A DNA stretch of 38,780 nt from Flavobacteriales bacterium (GTDB taxonomy: Bacteria > Bacteroidota > Bacteroidia > Flavobacteriales_D > Sanyastnellaceae): positions 1-38,780 of the forward strand of contig PKEB01000017.1 in assembly GCA_002863125.1 (NCBI GenBank). The letters run 5' to 3'. The notes beneath the pieces were generated by a model. The model saw only the letters and a program-made list of their open reading frames with translations, made no database searches and was not told the origin of the DNA. The position numbers and the translations under genes were made by a program. Of the stretch, positions 27,423 to 36,578 are shown piece by piece (position 1 is the first letter of the stretch; every line of letters begins with the position of its first letter).

Positions 27423-30400
27423 ATGGTGAGCAAACCTCAATTTGCGCTGCTCTTTGCGCTGCTGTGCTTTACTGCATCCCTTTTTGGTCAAATTGCGACC
27501 GACGAAACGCCTTTCATCGAACATGAAATCTTGGTCATGTTGGCTAACGATGTTCAGCCGGAAAAGGTGTTGACGGAATTGGCCGAAGACGTGGATTTTC
27601 AAGTACTCAGCGTTCCGTCGCCCTCGACCAACATTTACTTGGTGCACGTAGATGGATCGGAATGGGCTAACGCATTGGGCAAATTCAAATCCCACCGCCA
27701 CGTCCGAGCGGCGCAGCTGAATCACCTGGTTTCTGAGCGTGAAACAGTGCCGAACGATCCCAATTTTGGCCAGCAATGGCACCACGTCGAATCGGGCGAT
27801 CACGACATTGATTCGGACCTTGCCTGGGACGTGACGACTGGCGGAGTAGCAGCCAACGGTGCGCGCATTGTTGTGGCCGTCCTCGAAGGCGGCGGCTCCA
27901 ATTATAGCCACACCGACCTCATCGACAACCACTGGACCAACCCCGGTGAAGTGCCCGACAACGGCATCGATGATGACAACAACGGCTATGTGGACGACTA
28001 CAACGGGTGGAACGTGGGCAGCAACAATGACAACATTGCAGGCGGCGGACACGGGACCTCTGTCAGCGGCATGATCGGCGCGACCGGTAACAACGGCACC
28101 GGCGGAGCCGGAGTCAATTGGGACGTGGACATCATGCAGGTGGACATGGCGGGTGGTCTCTCGGAGAGCAACGTGATTGCGGCCTATGAATACCCCAAGA
28201 CGTTGCGCGACCAGTTCAATGCGACGGGAGGAAACGAAGGGGCATTCGTTGTAGCCACCAATGCTTCTTGGGGCATCGATCAAGCCAATCCCGCCAACTA
28301 CCCGGCATGGTGTGCTTACTACGATGAACTCGGAATTTCGGGCATCTTGAACTGCGGAGCTACGGCAAACCAATCTTGGAACATCGACAACGTAGGGGAC
28401 ATGCCCACCGGTTGTTCATCCGATTACATGGTGTCGGTGACGGCGACCAACGACAACGATGTTCGGACTTTCAGTGGTTACGGCGTGGAGAGCATCGACT
28501 TAGGTGCTCCCGGAGAGCAGGTGTACCTGCCCAGTGGATCGAGCAACTACGGCAACACCAGCGGTACTTCGTTCGCGAGCCCGTGTGTCGCCGGTGCCAT
28601 TGCGCTGGTCTACAGTGTGCCGTGTCCTGACCTTGCGGAGCTGGCCATTGCCAACCCACAGGGCGCAGCTGATTTGGTGCTTGGCTACATCTACGATGGC
28701 GTAGACTTGGTGCCCAATTTGCTCACAGAAGTGGCCACCGGAGGGCGCCTTAACGTGGCGAACTCGGTCAATCTGGCGATGGCTGGATGCGGCCCGGTGG
28801 ACTGCTCCATCGAGTCCTTCACTGCGACCTCCGAATGCGTGTACGACATGGGGGCCGATACGGTGCTGACCATTGTAACCTTGGACGCTTCGTTTTCTAA
28901 TTTCCTCTGTGCCGCGGACATCGTGTGCTACAAAGATTCGGCTGCGGAAGACTGGACGTGTGAACTCACCGAATTGTTGGGGGAAGATTTGAGTAACAGC
29001 TCGGCCTTGACGTTGGCCGGTCTGATGCCCAATACCACATACGAGGTGTTCTTCTCGCTCGATACCTTGGTGAGCGATACAATCGCATTTAGCACGCCGG
29101 ATTGCAGCGCGCTGATTCCGGGTTGTACGGATCCTGATGCCTTGAATTACGACGAAAATGCGACCATCGACAACGGCGGGTGTGAATACCCTTGCACGGA
29201 TGTGGTGCTCACGATTACGACGGATTGCTGGCCCGAGGAAGTGGGGTGGACCATCGTTAGCGAAAGCGGAAATGAGTTGGCCGGCGTCGCTCCAGAGACC
29301 TATGAAACAGACGAAGCAGAAGAGGTCTGGGAGGGGTGTTTGGTCAACGGGTGCCATGTCTTGACCATTACCGACGAATACGGAGACGGCATGTTTGGTA
29401 GCCAATGGGGCTCGTGTGATGTGGATGGAGATTACGTGTTTACCACAGCGGAAGGCGCGGTCATTGTAGCGATGGGCGATCCGGATTATGGCGATGGTAT
29501 CTCGCACGATTTCTGTTTGCCATTTGAACCCGGCTGTGCGGATAGCTCAGCGTGTAACTTTGATAATGAGGCTACGGTTAATGATGGTAGTTGCTACTTT
29601 GTCGGTGATGCCTGTGATGATGGTAATGAGCAAACAATACTAGACGAATACAGTGCAGAATGTGATTGTATTGGAGTCACCGCGGTGTTAGGCTGTACTA
29701 GTGAAGCTGCGTGCAACTTCAGCCCAGAGGCCAATGTTGACGACGAGAGCTGCTTTTTTGTTGGCGATGCCTGTGATGATGGTGATGAAGACACCGTGTT
29801 CGATGCGTACACTTCCGATTGTGAATGTGCAGGGGTCCCTGCGATTGAGGGCTGCCTGGATGAAAACGCGTGCAATTTCAATGCCGAGGCCAACGTAGAT
29901 GATGCCTCGTGTTTTTATGTCGCGCAAGGAACGATTGCAGGCGCGCAAACCGCGACGGACATGACCACCGAAACCTACTCCTACGACGGAAATGCTGAAA
30001 ACACCTACGACTGGACCGTCACGGGCGGTTCCATCCAAGGGGAGTCCAGTGGTGTGGGCTTGCTGAGCGTGGATGTCATGTGGTCTTCAACTGGCAACGG
30101 CTTGGTGACCGTCACCGAAACCGACACAACGGGTTGCAGCGGCGACGTCGCAATCGATGTGGACCTCTTGGTTAATTCCATTGGTGAATTGGAAATGATG
30201 GGCATGGTGTTGTACCCCAATCCGGTGCAGGATGTCCTCATTCTCTCGACACAGAATGCAGCCTTCGGACTCGAGTGGGTGGAATTGGTTGACATCCGAG
30301 GCCAAGTGGTCCGGACGTGGCCAGCCGTCGATGTGCAAATGAACTTGAATGTTCAAGACTTGGCTACAGGCTTCTACACATTGCGCATCAGCCTCGAAGG

Positions 30401-30440
30401 TGGCACGCTGGCAGCTGCGCCGGTCGTGATTCAGCGATAA
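27423..30440 (+). CDS. Secreted subtilisin-like (S8) protease with Cys-rich repeats and T9SS type A sorting domain
   Basis: The protein has 1005 residues from the ATG at 27423 (MVSKPQFALLFALLCF to LFGQ signal peptide). An inhibitor-like prodomain is followed by an S8 catalytic domain: VVAVLEGGGSNYSHTDLI, GGGHGTSVSG (His210), the oxyanion-hole TNASWG and GTSFASPCVAGA (Ser383). At the place of the catalytic Asp in the usual DTG/DSG motif the sequence has Glu155, read directly as GAA. After about residue 560 come four Cys-rich modules of the type GCTDPDALNYDENATIDNGG, then ACNFDNEATVNDGSC and two more, resembling calcium-binding repeats. The final 80 or so residues (LYPNPVQDVLILS to AAPVVIQR) form a T9SS type A domain. 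It is a surface or released protease; whether Glu155 supports catalysis is open. Confidence 0.9.
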   Translation: MVSKPQFALLFALLCFTASLFGQIATDETPFIEHEILVMLANDVQPEKVLTELAEDVDFQVLSVPSPSTNIYLVHVDGSEWANALGKFKSHRHVRAAQLNHLVSERETVPNDPNFGQQWHHVESGDHDIDSDLAWDVTTGGVAANGARIVVAVLEGGGSNYSHTDLIDNHWTNPGEVPDNGIDDDNNGYVDDYNGWNVGSNNDNIAGGGHGTSVSGMIGATGNNGTGGAGVNWDVDIMQVDMAGGLSESNVIAAYEYPKTLRDQFNATGGNEGAFVVATNASWGIDQANPANYPAWCAYYDELGISGILNCGATANQSWNIDNVGDMPTGCSSDYMVSVTATNDNDVRTFSGYGVESIDLGAPGEQVYLPSGSSNYGNTSGTSFASPCVAGAIALVYSVPCPDLAELAIANPQGAADLVLGYIYDGVDLVPNLLTEVATGGRLNVANSVNLAMAGCGPVDCSIESFTATSECVYDMGADTVLTIVTLDASFSNFLCAADIVCYKDSAAEDWTCELTELLGEDLSNSSALTLAGLMPNTTYEVFFSLDTLVSDTIAFSTPDCSALIPGCTDPDALNYDENATIDNGGCEYPCTDVVLTITTDCWPEEVGWTIVSESGNELAGVAPETYETDEAEEVWEGCLVNGCHVLTITDEYGDGMFGSQWGSCDVDGDYVFTTAEGAVIVAMGDPDYGDGISHDFCLPFEPGCADSSACNFDNEATVNDGSCYFVGDACDDGNEQTILDEYSAECDCIGVTAVLGCTSEAACNFSPEANVDDESCFFVGDACDDGDEDTVFDAYTSDCECAGVPAIEGCLDENACNFNAEANVDDASCFYVAQGTIAGAQTATDMTTETYSYDGNAENTYDWTVTGGSIQGESSGVGLLSVDVMWSSTGNGLVTVTETDTTGCSGDVAIDVDLLVNSIGELEMMGMVLYPNPVQDVLILSTQNAAFGLEWVELVDIRGQVVRTWPAVDVQMNLNVQDLATGFYTLRISLEGGTLAAAPVVIQR

Positions 30441-30455
30441 AGTACTCTTTGCGAC

Positions 30456-31322
30456 CTACCCAATGCGGGGTCCAATTTCGAACCAAAAAGAACCTCCATG
30501 GCGCTCGACGCCGTGGAGGTTTTTGTTGTCCCAAAGTGGGGCCAAAGCCGCCTTCATCTCCGGCTGCTGCGCGACCCAAAACGCAGGGAAAATCGGGCGG
30601 TAGCGATCGGGGTTGCTCATGACCATGGCTGCGAGCACGTATTGCTCGGAATAGCCGCGTTCGCACATGTCTTGCGGGTAGTCCCAGGGCAAGTAAACAT
30701 CGTGTACCTGCACGATGACCCCTTCTATGAGGCGTGGAAGCCATTCCAAGAAGAACACCGTCGCATCTGAATTGGGCAAGGTGCGGTGGCTGTTGTCGAT
30801 GAACAGGATATCGCCGGCTTCGAGCTCATTAGCCCATTCGGTCCCCACCTGCTCAAACGGCCTGCGAACAATCCGCTGTGATACCTGGTCGATGTCCGCA
30901 CGTGGATAGGGGTCTATGCTGATGATCTCAGTGTCGGTGCTGCATTGGTTTTTGGCTGCAGCTGCGACCAACGTGGAATTGCCTGAGCCGACTTCCATGT
31001 ATTTTTTCGGCCTCCGCTCGGCGATGAACATGTACAACGCCGCCATATCCAATCCGGGCAGGAAGTTGTTGTTCCAAGCGGGAAGCAGCGGATTGGACTC
31101 TTCGGAGCGCTTGCGAATGGCATGCAGCTGCTCGGTGTAATGAAGAATGCGCTCAACTTCGCCGGTAATGTTCGAACGTTGCTGTTCCAAAATGGCTTGG
31201 ATTTCGACCAATCCAGCACCGGACGCTGGACTCGAACGCGGGGTAAAATCCACCCGGTAATCGAGGTGCAGCGTCTGCCAACGCTTGGAAAGGAAACGAT
31301 AAATGGACTTCAGGGTGTTCAT
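30456..31322 (-). CDS. Class I SAM-dependent methyltransferase
   Basis: The protein has 288 residues. Motif I is YMEVGSGNSTLVAAAAKN (from residue 108), followed by EIISIDPYPRAD (acidic end of strand 2) and GDILFIDNSHR, VIVQVHDVYLP, which is the layout of Methyltransf_24-like enzymes. The N-terminal 90 residues contain a coiled-coil-like helical region (EIQAILEQQRSNITGEVERI). Substrate unknown; proteins of this form often modify sugars or surface polymers. It overlaps the upstream acyltransferase by four bases (ATGA) and is the last gene of the minus-strand operon that starts at 34919. Its last codons contain a hairpin that looks like the terminator for the convergent subtilase gene. Confidence 0.82.
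   Translation of the reverse strand: MNTLKSIYRFLSKRWQTLHLDYRVDFTPRSSPASGAGLVEIQAILEQQRSNITGEVERILHYTEQLHAIRKRSEESNPLLPAWNNNFLPGLDMAALYMFIAERRPKKYMEVGSGNSTLVAAAAKNQCSTDTEIISIDPYPRADIDQVSQRIVRRPFEQVGTEWANELEAGDILFIDNSHRTLPNSDATVFFLEWLPRLIEGVIVQVHDVYLPWDYPQDMCERGYSEQYVLAAMVMSNPDRYRPIFPAFWVAQQPEMKAALAPLWDNKNLHGVERHGGSFWFEIGPRIG
30486..30524. terminator. Terminator hairpin inside the 3' end of the methyltransferase gene
   Basis: AACCTCCATGGCG, loop CTCGA, CGCCGTGGAGGTT form a 13-pair stem with one T-G wobble, with a T-run after it on the plus strand and an A-run just before it. It lies about 50 bases beyond the subtilase stop and within the last 22 codons of the methyltransferase, so it probably ends subtilase transcription while being translated on the other strand. 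Confidence 0.7.
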
Positions 31323-32083
31323 CCTTTTCGCTCTTCCGCTATCTGTTCATCCCATTCTCGGCGCAAGCGCAGCGCTTCTTTTTCCGTCCATGCTCGGGTT
31401 TTTTCCAGCATTTCACCCCCATCAGGCAGGCTATACGTGGGGCCATAGGACACCTTGACATCGATGTGCTTGGCTCCAAACTGCTTCCACGCGTGGGGAA
31501 CAAACATGGACTGGCCGACCCACGCGATGTTCGGGTCTTTGTATTCGATGGCAATGGGCGTCACGGGAAAACCGCCTTCGGCGCTGATGTAGAACATCGA
31601 GGGGCGGTATTCCAACACATCGGGGCCCATGTGGGTGGTCCCTTCCGGGAAAATCACAATGCCAAAACCGTCCTGCAGCCGCTGCTTCACGGACTCGCGG
31701 GTTTCCTTCCGGCTTTCTTTGCTTTTGCGGTTGACCCAAATGGTTCCCAAAAGCGTCGCCCCCCAGCCGATGATGGGCCATGATTTGCTTTCAACTCGTC
31801 CTACGAATACCACGGGCGTCTTGGCCGGAATCATCACGGCATCGACGTAGCTGCGGTGGTTGCCCATGAGAATGGATGGTTCCTCGGGCAGTTCCCCCTG
31901 CACAAATACCCGGATTCCCATGAGCGCGTACACGCGGTGGATGAATTCAATGAGGATGCGGTGAATGCGATGGCGATCGGCACCGTGAATGATGTGCACG
32001 ATTCCCAGCTTAAGGGTATAGGCCAAACTCAAAAAGAGGAACCCCGGAATGCGGTAACTGGAACGGAGGAAGCGCGCAATCAT
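31319..32083 (-). CDS. plsC: 1-acyl-sn-glycerol-3-phosphate acyltransferase (PlsC family)
   Basis: The protein has 254 residues with an N-terminal hydrophobic anchor (IPGFLFLSLAYTLKLGIVHII). The acyltransferase motifs are in order: NHRSYVD (His76 and Asp81, the HX4D catalytic pair), GWGATLLGTIWVNR, FPEGTT (145-150) and VTPIAIEY. PlsC-type enzymes add the second acyl chain to lysophosphatidic acid at the inner membrane in phospholipid synthesis. Related LPLAT proteins can acylate other lipids, so the exact substrate is probable rather than certain. It overlaps the pseudouridine synthase upstream and the methyltransferase downstream by four bases each (ATGA), a sign of translational coupling. 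Confidence 0.88.
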   Translation of the reverse strand: MIARFLRSSYRIPGFLFLSLAYTLKLGIVHIIHGADRHRIHRILIEFIHRVYALMGIRVFVQGELPEEPSILMGNHRSYVDAVMIPAKTPVVFVGRVESKSWPIIGWGATLLGTIWVNRKSKESRKETRESVKQRLQDGFGIVIFPEGTTHMGPDVLEYRPSMFYISAEGGFPVTPIAIEYKDPNIAWVGQSMFVPHAWKQFGAKHIDVKVSYGPTYSLPDGGEMLEKTRAWTEKEALRLRREWDEQIAEERKG

Positions 32084-32739
32084 TCGTGCGAAGATAGGCG
32101 GAAGCGTTGGACGAATTCAGATTGGTGTACAAAGGGCACCTTTCTGAATTTTTTGGACGGTTCGGCTTCAAGCTGGATTTGAACGTGGGCATTCCAAGGG
32201 TGCTCAAAGGCCAAGCCATAGGCACAGAGAAAAAGTCCACTTCCGGTGTATCGTTCTCCTGGGACGTAGTAGCGGTCATCCCCGACAATTCCGTGCCCTG
32301 CGCCAAACAAGTGACGCCGGATCTGATGGGTCCGCCCGGTGACAGGCTCAGCACATACCAAACTCACGGACCCGGCACCCGCCATCGTTCCCATGGCCAG
32401 CCGTTCGACCCGGGTGCAAGCGGTTTTCCCATCCAATGACCACATCAGGGCCATCGATCGCGGAACTTTCCCGAGCACCAAGGCGACATACCGCTTGGCC
32501 ACGCGGCGCTGTTCGAAGAGCAATCCCACCGCTCGTGCGGCTTGCTTGGTCTTCCCAAACACCACCCAACCGCTCGTGCCAAAGTCGAGGCGGTGGCACG
32601 GTAAAACACCGCCTTCGGACAGGTCGCTACGCGTGCGGTTCAGGGTTCGGACAAACGTGCTTCCGCTGTTGCCCGAAGTCAATATGCCGTGGGGTTTCCA
32701 GGCAACGAGGAGGTGCTCATCTTCGAACCCGATGTGCAT
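32080..32739 (-). CDS. RluA family pseudouridine synthase
   Basis: The protein has 219 residues from the ATG at 32739 (MHIGFEDEHLLVAWKPHGIL). A GTG at 32760 that overlaps the upstream stop (GTGA) is an alternative and would couple translation. The catalytic Asp is in CHRLDFGTSG (Asp52), followed by KRYVALVLGKVP and the closing EPVTGRTHQIRRHLFGAGH, all typical of RluA enzymes. These convert specific uridines in 23S rRNA or tRNA to pseudouridine. It is shorter than full-length RluC/RluD because it lacks an S4 domain, resembling RluA or the single-domain members. Target RNA unknown. Confidence 0.88.
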   Translation of the reverse strand: MHIGFEDEHLLVAWKPHGILTSGNSGSTFVRTLNRTRSDLSEGGVLPCHRLDFGTSGWVVFGKTKQAARAVGLLFEQRRVAKRYVALVLGKVPRSMALMWSLDGKTACTRVERLAMGTMAGAGSVSLVCAEPVTGRTHQIRRHLFGAGHGIVGDDRYYVPGERYTGSGLFLCAYGLAFEHPWNAHVQIQLEAEPSKKFRKVPFVHQSEFVQRFRLSSHE

Positions 32740-32756
32740 CGGTGTTGGGTTGGGCT

Positions 32757-34919
32757 TCACGGAGTGGGGAGGGGCACGTTCATGGCATCGAGCATGAACG
32801 CCCACTTATCGGCTTGCTCGTCCAGGATTTTGGATGTGGGCTTGCCAGCGCCGTGACCGGCATTTTTCTCAATGCGAATGAGCGCCGGTCGATTGCCTGC
32901 TTGACAGGCCTGCAGACGTGCGGCGAATTTGAAGCTGTGCGCGGGAACGACACGGTCGTCGTGGTCCGCCGTCGTCACCATGGTGGCGGGATAGGCCGTT
33001 CCAGGGGCGAGGTTGTGGTACGGGCTGTACCCTGCGAGGTTCTCAAAGTCCGCCTTGGAACTGTCCGCACATCCGTACTCCGGAATCCATCCCCATCCGA
33101 TGGTGAACCGGTGATAGCGCAGCATGTCCATCACGCCAACAGAGGGGAACGCTACGCCGGCAAGGTCGGGTCGCTGGGTCATGGTCGCACCGACCAACAA
33201 ACCGCCGTTCGATCCCCCGGCAATGGCCAGACGACTCGATTGGGTGTAGCCTTGATCGATGAGGTATTCGCCTGCGGCAATGAAGTCGTCAAATACGTTT
33301 TGCTTCTTGAGCAACATGCCCGCTTCGTGCCATTCTTCCCCAAATTCACCTCCGCCGCGCAGGTTGGGCATGGCATAAACGCCGTCGTTTTCCAAGAGCA
33401 GCAGCAAGGAAGAGCTGAAACTCGGGGTCAAGCTGATGTTAAAACCGCCGTACGCATAGAGGTACGTTGGTCGGTTGCCGTCGAGCGCGAGTCCTTTTTT
33501 GTGGACGATGAACATCGGCACCGGGGTACCGTCTTTGGATTCGTACCAGACCTGCTTTGATTCGAAGTCTGCGGGGTTAAAATCAACTTCAGGTGCAGCA
33601 AACAGCGTACTTTCCCCCGTGGCCATATCGTAGCGGTAAATGGAAGTGGGGTAGGTAAATGAGGTGAAGGCGTAAAACGTCTCCTTCGCGTCGATTTTGC
33701 CGCCAAAACCGCCGGCTGTTCCCGCGGCATTCGGAAGTGCAATTTCGCGTGGGTTCGAGCCGTCCATGTCCATCCGGATAACGGCGTTGCAAGCATTCTT
33801 AAGGTACGTCGCGAAGAGTTGGCCACCGGTGCTACGCACGCCTTCAAGCAGGTGCTCAGAGGCAGGGATTATGTCCACCCAATCGGAGGTGTTCGACGCG
33901 GAAATTCCAGCCAATCGATACGTAGGGGCGTCGGTATCGGTCACCACCAGGAATCGCCCGTTGTGGTGGTCAATCACGGAGCTGCGGGTGTTGAAGCCGG
34001 GGATCAGCGATTGCCAGCTGGCGTTGGGGTTGCTGAGGTCCAAAAAGTCCAAGCTGTTGCCATCGGTGCCAGTGGAGGAATTGAGGATGAGGTATTTCTT
34101 ATCCTCGGTGGCGTAGGCGAAGTGGTACCTGTTGGGTTCGTTCTCATTGCGGTAGACCAGACGGTCCTCGGACTGGTCCGTCCCAACTTCGTGGTAGTAC
34201 ACGCTGTGGAAGGTGTTCTCGGCACTCAGTTCACTGCCCTCCGGTGCCGGATAGCGGCTGTAGTAAAACCCGTTGCCGACCCAGCTCGTGCCGGAGAACT
34301 TCACCCAGCGCAGGACATCCCCTTGGTGCGTGCCCGTGGCCAAGTCGTACACATGAATTTCCTGCCAGTCGGATCCCGCTTCGTTCTGAATCACGGCGAT
34401 GTAGCGGTTGTCGTCGCTCGCGCTACCGAGGGATGCCGTAACGGTACCGTCCTCGCTCAACGCATTCGGATCGAGGAAGAGCTTGTCCTCGCCGTCCAGT
34501 GTTTCGCGCACGTACCAAACGCTTTGGTTTTGCAGTCCATCGTTCTTCGATAGGAAGTACCGGTCGCCGATTTTCCGTGGCATTCCGATTTTTTCATAAT
34601 TGAAAAGCGTTTCAAAACGATCGCGCAGCGGTTGGCGCCAGTCCAAGCTGTTCAAGTAGCCTTGGGTGCACTCGATTTGTTCATCCACCCAAGCCATGGT
34701 TTCTTCGGAGCGGTCGTCTTCCAACCACCTATACGGGTCCGCGACCTCAATGCCCCACAGGGTGTCTTTGACGTTTTCGGTGCGGGTCTGAGGGTAGTCC
34801 ATGGTGCGGTGCATCGGGGAGGTAGAAGTTTGGCAATTGGTGAGGAGGAGCGAGGCGCACAATGCAGAAGCAACGGCAGCAAGGCCTCGGAATGAAAGAG
34901 CTGTGGGTTGGTGAATCAT
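32757..34919 (-). CDS. Prolyl oligopeptidase family (S9A) lipoprotein
   Basis: The protein has 720 residues with a signal ending in LLLTNC (lipobox Cys), so it is probably anchored in the envelope. The N-terminal segment [18 protein letters not shown] is the hallmark of prolyl oligopeptidases and is followed by a seven-blade propeller region. The C-terminal hydrolase domain holds GGSNGG with Ser570, the Asp in [10 protein letters not shown] and the His in [10 protein letters not shown]. These enzymes cut after proline in short peptides, with the propeller excluding proteins. Here it would process peptides in the periplasm or on the surface. It is the first gene of a minus-strand operon with a pseudouridine synthase, PlsC and a methyltransferase, and is divergent from an AIM24-like gene 36 bases away. 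Confidence 0.93.
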   Translation of the reverse strand: MIHQPTALSFRGLAAVASALCASLLLTNCQTSTSPMHRTMDYPQTRTENVKDTLWGIEVADPYRWLEDDRSEETMAWVDEQIECTQGYLNSLDWRQPLRDRFETLFNYEKIGMPRKIGDRYFLSKNDGLQNQSVWYVRETLDGEDKLFLDPNALSEDGTVTASLGSASDDNRYIAVIQNEAGSDWQEIHVYDLATGTHQGDVLRWVKFSGTSWVGNGFYYSRYPAPEGSELSAENTFHSVYYHEVGTDQSEDRLVYRNENEPNRYHFAYATEDKKYLILNSSTGTDGNSLDFLDLSNPNASWQSLIPGFNTRSSVIDHHNGRFLVVTDTDAPTYRLAGISASNTSDWVDIIPASEHLLEGVRSTGGQLFATYLKNACNAVIRMDMDGSNPREIALPNAAGTAGGFGGKIDAKETFYAFTSFTYPTSIYRYDMATGESTLFAAPEVDFNPADFESKQVWYESKDGTPVPMFIVHKKGLALDGNRPTYLYAYGGFNISLTPSFSSSLLLLLENDGVYAMPNLRGGGEFGEEWHEAGMLLKKQNVFDDFIAAGEYLIDQGYTQSSRLAIAGGSNGGLLVGATMTQRPDLAGVAFPSVGVMDMLRYHRFTIGWGWIPEYGCADSSKADFENLAGYSPYHNLAPGTAYPATMVTTADHDDRVVPAHSFKFAARLQACQAGNRPALIRIEKNAGHGAGKPTSKILDEQADKWAFMLDAMNVPLPTP

Positions 34920-34955
34920 GGAACATCAGTTATTTTCCCCAAAAATACCGGAAAC

Positions 34956-35759
34956 ATGAGCAACGCGAGCGACGAGATTGACTTTCAGATTTATGGCGAT
35001 GACATGCAAACTGTCGAGGTTGAATTGGATCCCGGCGAGACTGTGGTCGCCGAAGCTGGAGCGATGAATTGGATGGAAGAGGGCATCCGCTTCGAGGCGC
35101 GCATGGGGGATGGATCCGCTGTGGCTTCTGGTTTTTTTGGTTCGCTCTTGGGTGCTGGAAAACGCATCTTGACAGGCGAATCCTTGTTCATGACCCATTT
35201 CACGAACGATGGAATCGGCAAGGGCCGCGTGGCTTTTGCTTCGCCCTATCCGGGCAAAATTATGCCCATTCAGCTGGCAGAGTTGGGGGGTGAAGTCATC
35301 TGCCAGAAGGATGCGTTTCTGTGCGCGGCACGTGGCACAGAGGTGTCCATCGCGCTCAACAAGCGTTTGGGGGCGGGTTTCTTCGGAGGTGAAGGGTTCA
35401 TCCTTCAGCGACTCAGGGGGGATGGAATGGCCTTCTTGCATGCAGGCGGGACCATCGTGCAAAAGCAACTCAACAACGAGAGTCTGCGAATCGACACCGG
35501 GTGCATTGTGGCGTACGCCGGGCAAATTGACTATTCCGTGGAAGCAGCCGGTGGATTGAAGTCGATGTTCTTTGGAGGCGAAGGGTTGTTCCTGGCAACG
35601 CTGCGCGGCACCGGAACGGTGTGGCTGCAATCCCTGCCGTTCAGCCGTTTGGCCAATCGAATCCTGGCCAATGCGCCAGCGGCTGGTGGAAATTCGAAAG
35701 GGGAAAGGTCAACCTTGGGACAACTCGGGCGCATGATTGACGGTGATTTTCGAATTTGA
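34956..35759 (+). CDS. AIM24 / TIGR00266 family protein
   Basis: The protein has 267 residues from the ATG at 34956 ([20 protein letters not shown]); a start at 34908 would overlap the divergent gene's start. The typical features are [21 protein letters not shown] near the start, [23 protein letters not shown], then [28 protein letters not shown] and a second related block [24 protein letters not shown]. This is the beta-rich double-repeat fold related to the tubby superfamily and to yeast AIM24. Biochemical function is not established for bacterial members. No signal peptide; probably cytoplasmic. It precedes the RRM gene by 80 bases on the same strand. Confidence 0.88.
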   Translation: MSNASDEIDFQIYGDDMQTVEVELDPGETVVAEAGAMNWMEEGIRFEARMGDGSAVASGFFGSLLGAGKRILTGESLFMTHFTNDGIGKGRVAFASPYPGKIMPIQLAELGGEVICQKDAFLCAARGTEVSIALNKRLGAGFFGGEGFILQRLRGDGMAFLHAGGTIVQKQLNNESLRIDTGCIVAYAGQIDYSVEAAGGLKSMFFGGEGLFLATLRGTGTVWLQSLPFSRLANRILANAPAAGGNSKGERSTLGQLGRMIDGDFRI

Positions 35760-35761
35760 AC

Positions 35762-35769
35762 TATGTTTG
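35762..35769 (+). promoter_or_regulatory. Bacteroidota-type -7 promoter element for the RRM gene
   Basis: TATGTTTG is a perfect TAnnTTTG match three bases after the AIM24-like stop and 70 bases before the RRM start codon. A TTGA about 21 bases upstream (35737-35740) could serve as the -33 element. The RRM gene therefore probably has its own promoter and a leader of about 60 bases. Confidence 0.45.
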
Positions 35770-35839
35770 TGCGTGTTCGTAAAAACATGCCAAGCTAGTG
35801 TGGTCTAAACCCACCTCTCTTTACCACTCTTTTTTTTAA

Positions 35840-36379
35840 ATGAAACTCTTCGTTGCCAAGTTGAACCGTGATGTTCAGGATGAGCATTTGGTTGAGGCGT
35901 TTTCTGCATACGGTGAAGTCGCCTATGCGCGCGTCATCACAGATCGGGATACCGGTCAGTCGAAATGTTTTGGGTTTGTACAAATGCGCGATGAGGCTGC
36001 TGGAAGGGCCGCCATTGACGAAATGAATGGAGCGGAACTCATGGGGTTCCGGATGGTGGTAAAGGAGGCAGAGGAACGACCGCGTGCCCAGGGAGGTGAA
36101 CACAGGCCAAGCCGAGGCTCAGGTCCAGAATCACCGAGCGGCCGTCCCCGTTCTCCTCGCAGTTCGGATGGCGCGGAGTTCAGTCGCCAACCCGAATCGT
36201 CCGGATCGTCCGGACCGCCGGAAGCGAAGCAGCGTGATTTCCGCAAAAAGTTCAGTCCGAAAAAGAGCAACAAGACCAAGGGCCAACGTGATATTTATGC
36301 CGACGGTCCGAAGCCTTCAAAAATGAAGAAGACCAAGCCCAAAAACACGGATTGGCTTGACGATTTGGACGATTATTAA
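35840..36379 (+). CDS. Single-RRM RNA-binding protein with basic disordered tail
   Basis: The protein has 179 residues. Residues 1-77 form one RNA recognition motif, with RNP2 as LFVAKL (3-8) and RNP1 as KCFGFVQM (42-49), both with the aromatic RNA-stacking positions. Residues about 78-179 are a low-complexity tail rich in Arg, Ser, Pro, Gly and Lys (EERPRAQGGEHRPSRGSGPE, FRKKFSPKKSNKTKGQRD) that ends in the acidic TDWLDDLDDY. Similar RRM proteins in Bacteroidota and cyanobacteria bind RNA and are often cold or growth regulated. The tail is likely disordered and adds non-specific RNA contacts. It has a good -7 promoter element upstream and its own terminator. RNA targets are unknown. Confidence 0.9.
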   Translation: MKLFVAKLNRDVQDEHLVEAFSAYGEVAYARVITDRDTGQSKCFGFVQMRDEAAGRAAIDEMNGAELMGFRMVVKEAEERPRAQGGEHRPSRGSGPESPSGRPRSPRSSDGAEFSRQPESSGSSGPPEAKQRDFRKKFSPKKSNKTKGQRDIYADGPKPSKMKKTKPKNTDWLDDLDDY

Positions 36380-36402
36380 AGAGATTAAACGGACCATCAG
36401 AT

Positions 36403-36428
36403 GGGGAGCGAAATGCTCCCCTTTTTTT
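36403..36428 (+). terminator. Rho-independent terminator after the RRM gene
   Basis: GGGGAGC, five-base loop GAAAT, GCTCCCC, then a run of seven T. The stem is perfect and begins 24 bases after the RRM stop codon. Confidence 0.92.
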
Positions 36429-36472
36429 GCTTTTTATCAGTGATTTTATGTTTTAAAACTGCCTGAATTACA

Positions 36473-36502
36473 ACATATTTAGGCGGACAAAAAACATATT
36501 TA
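36473..36502. repeat. Direct repeat ACATATTTA with 21-base period in an AT-rich leader
   Basis: ACATATTTA occurs at 36473-36481 and 36494-36502, both preceded by A, in the 150-base AT-rich stretch between the RRM terminator and the repeat-protein gene. A related TATATTTA, close to the -7 consensus, is at 36548-36555, 24 bases before the start codon, and another partial -7 (TAGGCTTG) is at 36513-36520. The 21-base spacing equals two helical turns, as expected for paired operator sites. No gene is seen in 36380-36578. Confidence 0.4.
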
Positions 36503-36578
36503 ATCGAGATAATAGGCTTGAATATCGAAAAGTGTACGAAAATTCGCTATATTTACGATGCCATAAACCATCACGAAA

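Noticed and set aside
27384-29507. Long minus-strand frames opposite the subtilase (27384-28373 and 28500-29507)
   Set aside because: The plus-strand frame carries the signal peptide, protease motifs and sorting domain; the antisense frames result from codon bias.
32436-33560. A 374-residue plus-strand frame opposite the RluA and prolyl oligopeptidase genes
   Set aside because: It spans two opposite genes with clear catalytic motifs and shows no recognisable domain.
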